Source: an uncultured Lachnospiraceae bacterium (GTDB lineage: Bacteria > Bacillota_A > Clostridia > Lachnospirales > Lachnospiraceae). From it: DNA of 7,032 nt. Both the position numbers and the translations under genes were made by a program. The notes beneath the pieces are model-generated. The model saw nothing but the letters and a program-made list of their open reading frames with translations, ran no database searches and was not told the origin of the DNA. Positions 1 through 5,350 of the stretch are shown here, piece by piece. The stretch covers positions 1 through 7,032 of the forward strand of contig CAMOZF010000096.1 in NCBI GenBank assembly GCA_946630765.1, written 5' to 3'. Position 1 is the first letter of the stretch. Every line of letters begins with the position of its first letter.

Positions 1-83
1 AGATGGGCGACGCCTCTGCGGTCGCCTGGGGCTGCGACCTGACCTACGATTATGTGAGCATCAATGCGGATTACCGCTCCTGA
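1..83 (+). CDS. argJ: ArgJ C-terminus (bifunctional ornithine acetyltransferase / N-acetylglutamate synthase), partial
   Basis: This is the 3' end of a gene entering from the left edge. The frame whose codons begin at base 3 reads 26 codons to a TGA at 81-83 and contains AWGCDLTYDYVSINADYRS, which closely matches the conserved C-terminus of ArgJ. ArgJ moves the acetyl group from N-acetylornithine to glutamate, the recycling step of arginine biosynthesis in the cytoplasm. The catalytic Thr at the self-cleavage site lies outside the window, so I cannot tell whether the enzyme is mono- or bifunctional. The next gene, argB, begins 36 bp downstream, which supports one arginine operon. Identity rests on the short tail plus the gene order. 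Confidence 0.86.
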   Translation, partial: MGDASAVAWGCDLTYDYVSINADYRS

Positions 84-119
84 CAGGCTGATCGGGAGAG
101 AAAGTGAGAGACAGACATC

Positions 120-995
120 ATGGCGAATTATATTGACGAAGCACAAAAGAAGGCGGAGGTTCTGATCGAGGCCCTGCCCTACATTCAGCAGTTCAACCGG
201 AAAATCATCGTCGTCAAGTACGGCGGCTCCGCAATGACGGATCCCGCGCTTCAGCTGTCGGTCATCAAGGACGTGACGCTGCTGAAGCTGGTCGGCTTCA
301 AGCCGATCATCGTGCACGGCGGCGGGAAGGCCATCAGCTCCTGGGTTGCGAAAACCGGCAAGGAAGCGCAGTTCATAAACGGCCTTCGCGTGACGGACGC
401 GGAGACGATGGAGATTGCCGAAATGGTGCTCGGAAAGGTCGGAAAGGACCTCGTCACGATGGTTGAAACGCTTGGCGTCAAGGCGGTTTCCGTCAGCGGC
501 AAGGACGGCCAGATGCTGAAGGTGAAGAAGCGCCTTTCGGGCGGCCAGGATATCGGCTTTGTCGGGGAGATCACGGATGTGAATCCGAAGATTCTCTATG
601 ATCTTCTCGAGCGAGACTATCTGCCGATTGTGGCGCCGGTCGGCCTCGATGACGCTTATCAGACCTATAATATTAATGCCGACGAAGCCGCGCAGAAGAT
701 CGCCTCGGCGGTCGGCGCGGACAAGCTTGTGTATCTGACGGATGTGGAAGGCCTGTACCGCGACTTCAACGACAAGAGCTCCTTTATCAGCAGGATCAGC
801 ACGAAAGAGGCGGATGAGCTGATAAACGGCGGAATGATCGGCGGCGGCATGCTTCCGAAGCTTTCAAACTGCACGGACGCGATCCGCGGCGGCGTAAACC
901 GTGTACATATTCTGGACGGCCGCGTGCCGCACAGCATTCTGCTGGAGATCTTTACCGACAAAGGCTTCGGTACGATGTTCTACAGCCAGAGCTGA
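120..995 (+). CDS. argB: N-acetylglutamate kinase, arginine-sensitive type
   Basis: Phosphorylates N-acetyl-L-glutamate with ATP, the second step of arginine biosynthesis (cytoplasmic, amino acid kinase fold). Seen in the 291-residue protein: the nucleotide/phosphate motif KYGGSAM with K33, the glycine-rich HGGGK at 66-70, NGLRVTD with R90 (substrate contact in the family), the NINAD motif at 184-188 with D188, and GGGMLPK ending at K247 (ATP-side lysine). Residues 1-27 form an extra N-terminal helix ([21 protein letters not shown]). Arginine-inhibited hexameric enzymes have this helix, and the shorter, roughly 258-residue E. coli enzyme lacks it, so feedback inhibition by arginine is inferred. 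The ATG at 120 is preceded by a weak purine-rich GAGAG at 106-110 and keeps the whole helix. The last codons form the left arm of an inverted repeat with the following gap. Confidence 0.97.
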   Translation: MANYIDEAQKKAEVLIEALPYIQQFNRKIIVVKYGGSAMTDPALQLSVIKDVTLLKLVGFKPIIVHGGGKAISSWVAKTGKEAQFINGLRVTDAETMEIAEMVLGKVGKDLVTMVETLGVKAVSVSGKDGQMLKVKKRLSGGQDIGFVGEITDVNPKILYDLLERDYLPIVAPVGLDDAYQTYNINADEAAQKIASAVGADKLVYLTDVEGLYRDFNDKSSFISRISTKEADELINGGMIGGGMLPKLSNCTDAIRGGVNRVHILDGRVPHSILLEIFTDKGFGTMFYSQS

Positions 996-1011
996 AGCTA
1001 TGGCTGTAGAA
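978..1011. repeat. 11-bp perfect inverted repeat across the argB stop codon
   Basis: TTCTACAGCCA at 978-988 is the exact reverse complement of TGGCTGTAGAA at 1001-1011, with a 12-nt spacer that includes the argB TGA (993-995). The transcript could form an 11-bp hairpin whose left arm is argB coding sequence and whose right arm is in the insertion-like segment. It is followed by GGCCTTCCGGCC, not by a U-run, so it does not look like an intrinsic terminator. It may affect mRNA stability or argB/argD stoichiometry, but that is inference. Confidence 0.75.
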
Positions 1012-1033
1012 GGCCTTCCGGCCGGGATGCACA

Positions 1034-1075
1034 CGGCCGCATAAGGTATATAACTGCTGGCGCAGTTTGCGGCCG
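1034..1075. repeat. 8-bp inverted repeat CGGCCGCA / TGCGGCCG with nested hairpin
   Basis: CGGCCGCA at 1034-1041 pairs perfectly with TGCGGCCG at 1068-1075. The 26-nt interior contains a small nested CTGC-TGGC-GCAG stem-loop at 1054-1065. It is one of several fold-back units inside the argB-argD gap. Confidence 0.6.
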
Positions 1076-1080
1076 GCGCA

Positions 1081-1102
1081 CGAAAACCGCAGGCGGTTTT
1101 CG
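1081..1102. repeat. Perfect 10-bp inverted repeat (intercistronic hairpin)
   Basis: CGAAAACCGC at 1081-1090 and GCGGTTTTCG at 1093-1102 are exact reverse complements separated by AG. A realistic fold is a 9-bp stem with a CAGG loop. The bases after the stem are AATAAAGT with no T-run, so it is unlikely to be a strong intrinsic terminator. It sits 25 nt upstream of the argD ribosome binding site and could act as a processing or stabilising structure. Confidence 0.7.
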
Positions 1103-1126
1103 AATAAAGTCAGAGCTGAAGCGCAA

Positions 1127-1133
1127 AAAGGAG
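1127..1133 (+). promoter_or_regulatory. Ribosome binding site of argD
   Basis: AAAGGAG lies 7 nt before the ATG at 1141 and fixes that start. It lies just outside the right-hand 12-bp direct repeat, so the insertion-like segment leaves it intact. Confidence 0.85.
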
Positions 1134-1140
1134 TACAACC

Positions 1141-2346
1141 ATGGGTGAACTGACACAGAACTTAATCAACCAGGCAGAACAGGATCTTCTTCATACCTAT
1201 AACCGTTATCAGATCGTGATCGACCGGGGCGAGGGTGTGCATCTTTACGATATCGAAGGGAAAAGGTATCTCGACTTTGTCGCGGGCATCGCGGTATTCG
1301 CGCTGGGCTACCACTATCCGGGCTACGACGAGGCGCTGAAGGCGCAGATCGACAAGGTCCTCCATACCTCCAACTATTATTATAACGAGCCTGCGATCCG
1401 GGCAGCGCACCTCCTGAAGGAAGCGTCGCAGATGGATCGGGTGTTCTTTACAAACAGCGGCGCGGAGGCGGTCGAAGGCGCATTGAAATCTGCGATGAAG
1501 GTTGCCTACACGAAGCGCGGCCAGGATGAATACGAGATCATCGCGATGGAGCACAGTTTCCACGGCCGGACCTACGGCGCGCTGTCCGTCACCGGAAATG
1601 CACATTACCGGGAGGCCTTCGGCACGATGCCCTGTAATGTCCGTTTTGCCGGGCTGAATGATCTGGAGAGCGTGAAAGCACAGCTCACTGACAAGACCTG
1701 CGCGATCATTGTCGAGCCGGTACAGGGCGAGGGCGGACTGATCCCGGCCACGGAGGAATTCCTTCGGGGGCTTCGCAGCATCTGCGACGAAAAGGACATC
1801 TGCCTGATCTTTGACGAGGTGCAGTGCGGCATGGGCCGGACGGGTTATATGTACGCCTGGCAGAAATACGGGATCCGCCCGGACATCATGGCGACCGCGA
1901 AGGCGCTTGGCTGCGGCGTACCGGTCGGCGCGTTCCTTCTGACCGAGGAGACGGCCGGGTACAGCCTTGTGGCCGGAGACCACGGCACGACCTACGGCGG
2001 AAATCCCTTTGCCTGCGCGGCGGTCGCGAAGGTGCTGGAGCTCTATAAGGAAAAGGATATTCCGGGCCATGTCCGGGAGATCAGCCCCTATTTCACCGAA
2101 AAGCTGCAGGGGCTTGCGGATAAATACAAGAGCATCCTCGAACGGCGCGGAACCGGGCTGATGCAGGGACTTGTTTTTGACCGGCCGGTAGCGCCGATCA
2201 TCACTGAAGCAATGAAAAACGGACTGATTCTGATCAATGCCGGCGTGAACATTCTGAGATTTGTCCCGCCGCTCATTATCGAGAAGGAAGATATTGACGA
2301 GATGATCGGAATCCTGGATTCGGTTCTTTCGGGAATAGTGGAATGA
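1141..2346 (+). CDS. argD: Acetylornithine aminotransferase
   Basis: A PLP-dependent class III (ornithine-aminotransferase family) enzyme that transfers an amino group from glutamate to N-acetylglutamate semialdehyde, giving N-acetylornithine. Its 401 residues are the normal family length. Visible motifs are FFTNSGAEA at 102-110 (cofactor phosphate and substrate region), SFHGRTYGALSVTG from about 139, IFDEVQCGMGRTG with D225 (bonds the pyridine nitrogen of PLP), ATAKALGCGVPVGA with K254 as the Schiff-base lysine, and HGTTYGGNP at 281-289. Related class III transaminases such as GABA or succinylornithine aminotransferase share these motifs, but the position after argJ and argB makes ArgD the natural call. 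The stop overlaps the next ATG by 4 bp (ATGA), so translation of the downstream GTPase is probably coupled to argD. The structured gap upstream may tune its expression relative to argB. Confidence 0.96.
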   Translation: MGELTQNLINQAEQDLLHTYNRYQIVIDRGEGVHLYDIEGKRYLDFVAGIAVFALGYHYPGYDEALKAQIDKVLHTSNYYYNEPAIRAAHLLKEASQMDRVFFTNSGAEAVEGALKSAMKVAYTKRGQDEYEIIAMEHSFHGRTYGALSVTGNAHYREAFGTMPCNVRFAGLNDLESVKAQLTDKTCAIIVEPVQGEGGLIPATEEFLRGLRSICDEKDICLIFDEVQCGMGRTGYMYAWQKYGIRPDIMATAKALGCGVPVGAFLLTEETAGYSLVAGDHGTTYGGNPFACAAVAKVLELYKEKDIPGHVREISPYFTEKLQGLADKYKSILERRGTGLMQGLVFDRPVAPIITEAMKNGLILINAGVNILRFVPPLIIEKEDIDEMIGILDSVLSGIVE

Positions 2347-4967
2347 ATACTGTACTGGGGATCCTGGCGCATGTGGACGCCGGGAAGACCACACTGGCCG
2401 AGGCCATGCTTTACCTCGGCGGCACCATGAGGAAAATCGGCCGTGTCGATCACAGGGATACGGTCATGGATACGCACGCTTTGGAAAAAGCGCGCGGAAT
2501 AACAATATTTGCAAGTGAAGCGCCGCTCGACATTCTGTCGCGGCGCTTTACGCTTCTGGATACGCCCGGACATGTGGACTTTTCGGCGGAAATGGAGCGG
2601 ACGCTTTCCGTTCTCGACGCCGCGATCCTCGTGATCAGCGGAACCGACGGCGTGCAGGCGCATACGAGGACCCTGTGGCGGCTCCTGTCGCTTTATGGAA
2701 TTCCGACTGTGATCTTTGTGACCAAGATGGACTATGCCCGCTTCTCCGAGGAGGAGCTTCTTCAGAATCTGACGGAGGAGCTTTCGGACGGCTGCCTGAA
2801 CTTCAGCCTGTCCGAGGACGCGCGGGACGAGCAGATCGCCGTGACCGACGAGGAGACACTGGAGCATTACATGGCGGAGGGACGGATTTCCGACGAGCGG
2901 ATCCGAAAGCTGATCTCCGCGCGGCGGATTTTTCCCGTCTTTTTCGGTTCGGGGCTGAAGCTTCTCGGTATCGAGGAATTTCTCTCCGGGCTCGTGCGTT
3001 TCGTGCCGCAGCGAAGCTACCCGGAGGCCTTCGGCGCACGGGTGTTCAAGGTCGGGCATGACGATTCCGGCAATAAGCTGCTGCATCTGAAGCTGACCGG
3101 CGGTTCTCTTCACGTCAGGGACAGTATCCCCGGCCTTCCGAAGGAGGAGAAGATTTCGCAGATCCGCATCTATACCGGCGAGCGTTTCCTTCCGGTGGAA
3201 TCGGTAAGCGCGGGCGACATCTGTGTCGTGACCGGGCTGCGTTCCGCAGAGAACGGCATGGGCCTCGGGGCGGAGAAGGGCAGCACGGAAAGCGTGCTCG
3301 AGCCGGTCATGCGCTATACGATCAGCCTGCCGGAGGGCGTCGATCCGCAGAAGGTCATGCCGGATTTTCTGCGCCTTTCCGAGGAGGACCCGGCGCTTCA
3401 CATCGAATGGGATCCGCACCTTCGGGAAATCCAGGCGGGGCTCATGGGAGAAGTGCAGGCGGAGATTCTGAGAAGCCTGATCCGCGACCGCTTCGGCCTT
3501 GATGTTCAGATCGAAAACGGGCATGTATTATACAGAGAAACCATTGAAAATACCGTCGAGGGCGTCGGTCACTATGAGCCGCTCCGGCATTACGCCGAGG
3601 TGCATCTAAGGCTCGATCCCCTGCCGAGAGGCTCCGGCATCCGCCTTCGCTCCGCCTGCCCGACGGACCGCCTGGAGCGGAATTATCAGAACCTCGTGCT
3701 GCAGCATCTGATGGAAAAGGAACACCTCGGGGTGCTTCTCGGGGGCCCGATCACGGACATCCGCATCACGCTGACGGACGGACGCGCCCATCTGAAGCAT
3801 ACGGAGGGCGGCGATTTCCGTGAAGCGACCTACCGGGCGCTCCGAATGGGCCTGATGCGTGCAAAAAGCCGCATTTTAGAGCCCTGGTTCCGCTTCCGGC
3901 TCGAGATACCGTCCGCCGCGTCAAACCGCGCAATGACCGATATCCGGCGCTTTGGCGGCACATTTTTACCGCCGGCCTATCAGGACGATCTGGTGATCCT
4001 TCAGGGAAGGGCGCCGGTTGTCGAAATGAATTCCTACCAGAAGGAGGTCCTGCAGTATTCGGGCGGGCTCGGAAGACTGTACCTCGAATACGACGGCTAC
4101 GACCTCTGCCATAATGAAGAGCAGGTCCGCCTGGCGTCCGGCTACGATCCCGAGGCGGATTTGGAGAATTCGCCGGATTCCGTATTCTGCGCGCACGGCG
4201 CGGGCTTCCTGGTCAAATGGTCCGAGGTCCCGAAATACATGCACCTCCCGGCGACCGTGCAGGAGGACGGGCTCGCAGGAACGGCAGGAGCGGAGGGACG
4301 GACAGACAATGCCGCTGTCCAGAGAAGGAGTGCCGAGCGTTCATCCGCAGGAACCCTTGCGGCCGACAAGAAGCTGGAAGAGCTGATGCTTCGGGAATTC
4401 GGCCCGATCAGAAGAGCGCAGTACGGAAAGTCCGGCTTTGTGCGCCGCGCGCAGGAGAAGGAAAGCGCGCAGGAGAAGAAAACGCTTCTCATCATTGACG
4501 GCTATAATGTGATCTTCGCCTGGGAGGAGCTGCGCGATCTGATGCAGTCCGACGTCCAGGCCGCAAGAGACGCGCTGATCCATATCGTGACGGACTACAG
4601 CGCCTTCCGGGCGACGGAAACAGTGCTGGTTTTTGACGGCTACCGGGTATTCCAGAACCCCGGAGAAATGATCATCCGGCCCTACGTGACGATCGTCTAC
4701 ACGAAGGAGCGGGAGAGCGCCGACCTTTACATCGAGCAGCTGCTTTCACGGCTTCCGAAGGACCGGAGGGCCGAGATTGTCACCTCGGACAATATGATCC
4801 AGCTCGCCGGACTTCGCTACGGTGCGGTGCGGGTATCCGCCGGGGAATTCCAGGAAAGAGTCGGTGAGGCGAAGCTTCAGATCGAGGAGATTCTGGCGCG
4901 CGCAAGAAGAAGGGAGCGCTCCACGATGGGAGAGCTCTTAGAGAAGATTGATCTGCCGGAGGAGTGA
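2343..4967 (+). CDS. EF-G/Tet(M)-like translational GTPase fused to a C-terminal YacP/Rae1-type NYN ribonuclease domain
   Basis: An 874-residue fusion. The GTPase part shows G1 AHVDAGKTT (9-17), G2 RGIT (51-54), G3 DTPGH (73-77), G4 as TKMD (127-130, with Thr in place of the usual Asn) and a G5-like GSGLK (202-206). EF-G-like domain II, domain III (to about 400), domain IV (about 400-510) and domain V (from LEPWF at 512) follow. Next come a family-like patch, SVFCAHG (613-619), and a variable linker at about 640-680. From about 712 a NYN/PIN-fold nuclease domain resembles YacP/Rae1, with IIDGYN (D719), VFDGYR (D765), TKERESAD (E791, D794) and VTSD (D816) as likely metal-binding acids. Rae1 in Bacillus cuts mRNA in the ribosomal A site, so a ribosome-acting factor with nuclease activity is inferred. 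The domain IV tip reads HLKHTEGGDF and not the SPVSTPADF-type loop of Tet(M), so tetracycline resistance is unlikely. The start overlaps the argD stop (ATGA), with no strong ribosome binding site of its own. Confidence 0.9.
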   Translation: MNTVLGILAHVDAGKTTLAEAMLYLGGTMRKIGRVDHRDTVMDTHALEKARGITIFASEAPLDILSRRFTLLDTPGHVDFSAEMERTLSVLDAAILVISGTDGVQAHTRTLWRLLSLYGIPTVIFVTKMDYARFSEEELLQNLTEELSDGCLNFSLSEDARDEQIAVTDEETLEHYMAEGRISDERIRKLISARRIFPVFFGSGLKLLGIEEFLSGLVRFVPQRSYPEAFGARVFKVGHDDSGNKLLHLKLTGGSLHVRDSIPGLPKEEKISQIRIYTGERFLPVESVSAGDICVVTGLRSAENGMGLGAEKGSTESVLEPVMRYTISLPEGVDPQKVMPDFLRLSEEDPALHIEWDPHLREIQAGLMGEVQAEILRSLIRDRFGLDVQIENGHVLYRETIENTVEGVGHYEPLRHYAEVHLRLDPLPRGSGIRLRSACPTDRLERNYQNLVLQHLMEKEHLGVLLGGPITDIRITLTDGRAHLKHTEGGDFREATYRALRMGLMRAKSRILEPWFRFRLEIPSAASNRAMTDIRRFGGTFLPPAYQDDLVILQGRAPVVEMNSYQKEVLQYSGGLGRLYLEYDGYDLCHNEEQVRLASGYDPEADLENSPDSVFCAHGAGFLVKWSEVPKYMHLPATVQEDGLAGTAGAEGRTDNAAVQRRSAERSSAGTLAADKKLEELMLREFGPIRRAQYGKSGFVRRAQEKESAQEKKTLLIIDGYNVIFAWEELRDLMQSDVQAARDALIHIVTDYSAFRATETVLVFDGYRVFQNPGEMIIRPYVTIVYTKERESADLYIEQLLSRLPKDRRAEIVTSDNMIQLAGLRYGAVRVSAGEFQERVGEAKLQIEEILARARRRERSTMGELLEKIDLPEE

Positions 4968-4988
4968 GCCGAGTGAAAAAATAAACTG

Positions 4989-4995
4989 AAAGGAG
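4989..4995 (+). promoter_or_regulatory. Ribosome binding site of the broken small gene
   Basis: AAAGGAG lies 7 nt before the ATG at 5003. It is strong and well spaced, and it marks 5003 as the original start even though that frame stops after nine codons. The downstream ATGs at 5029 and 5130 have no comparable site. Confidence 0.8.
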
Positions 4996-5002
4996 AAGCA
5001 AC

Positions 5003-5324
5003 ATGGAAAAATTCATCTCGGACTTCAGATGATCAGTGTCAAGGACCTGACGCCGAATGACATCATCGGCGAGCACATGGAGAAGGAGCATTACGAGCGA
5101 CCCAGACCGGGCGCTTCACGAATGCCAATATGACCCTCAAAAAATGGATTGACGACGGCGTGCTCGGAAAGGTCTGTCTCGTGACTCTTGACATTCTGCG
5201 GCGCCGCGGCATTCCGACCTGGGGACAGTTCCATATTAAGGAGAAAACCGCCGCGATCCTGGAGGCCGTGTGCCGCTCGGCGGAGCTGGATCGGGAAGTG
5301 ACGGCAGCGGAGATTTACGCTTAA
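5003..5324 (+). pseudogene. Small gene of unknown function, broken by two apparent single-base losses
   Basis: From the ATG at 5003 the frame reads MEKFISDFR and stops at 5030-5032. A second frame from 5029 reads MISVKDLTPNDIIGEHMEKEHYE and stops at 5131-5133. A third, open from 5130 to a TAA at 5322-5324, reads MTLKKWIDDGVLGKV onward and ends AAEIYA. Adding one base near 5024-5028 (for example TTC to TTCC or TTTC) and one near 5098-5103 (CCC to CCCC) joins all three. Upstream of 5130 the third frame also continues sensibly as TGRFTNAN. The 322 bp plus two bases make 108 codons, a 107-residue soluble, charged protein with no signal peptide or membrane segment. I do not recognise the family. 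Both breaks sit at or next to short runs, so real decay and base-calling error both remain possible. Coupled translation of three short peptides is a less likely reading. Confidence 0.7.
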
Positions 5325-5337
5325 ACATTTACAGAAG

Positions 5338-5343
5338 AAGGAG
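5338..5343 (+). promoter_or_regulatory. Ribosome binding site of the HerA-like ATPase gene
   Basis: AAGGAG lies 7 nt before the ATG at 5351, in the 26-bp gap after the broken gene. It supports this start over the in-frame ATG at residue 24, which falls inside the conserved PRMANRHG block. Confidence 0.85.
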
Positions 5344-5350
5344 TTTTTGA

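Larger units (their letters stand above)
987..1122. repeat. 12-bp direct repeats bracketing a 112-bp structured insertion-like segment
   Basis: The 12-mer CAGAGCTGAAGC occurs at 987-998, across the argB stop codon, and again at 1111-1122, just before the argD ribosome binding site. The 112 bp between (999-1110) are packed with inverted repeats. Removing one copy plus the interior (124 bp) leaves the argB stop and argD leader intact with a 21-bp gap, close to the spacing of the other genes here. This resembles a small non-autonomous element with a target-site duplication, or an intergenic repeat. The outer ends (TATGGCTG and AATAAAGT) are not inverted repeats of each other, so a classical MITE is not proven. 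There is no coding capacity of note. A local duplication or template switch is an alternative origin. Confidence 0.6.

Noticed and set aside
84..119. Promoter or regulatory site in the argJ-argB gap
   Set aside because: Only 36 bp, with no -10/-35 pair and no repeat. It holds just a weak purine-rich ribosome binding site.
1081..1102. Rho-independent terminator between argB and argD
   Set aside because: The stem is perfect but is followed by AATAAAGT with no T-run, and argD has no visible promoter of its own.
1162..2394. 410-codon open frame on the - strand opposite argD
   Set aside because: It is antisense to a clear ArgD, has no ribosome binding site or recognisable motif, and its composition is what the complement of high-GC coding sequence gives.
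2088..3524. 478-codon open frame on the - strand opposite argD and the GTPase
   Set aside because: It spans the boundary of two well-supported + strand genes, has no motifs, and is explained by codon bias on the other strand.
2343..4967. Tetracycline resistance gene (tet(M)/tet(O) type)
   Set aside because: Overall EF-G/Tet-like architecture is present, but the domain IV tip loop differs, G4 is altered, a nuclease domain is added, and there is no mobile element context.
5003..5032. Nine-codon regulatory leader peptide (MEKFISDFR)
   Set aside because: It has no run of a regulatory amino acid and no attenuator hairpins after it. It joins in sense to the next frame by one added base, so a gene start is the better reading.
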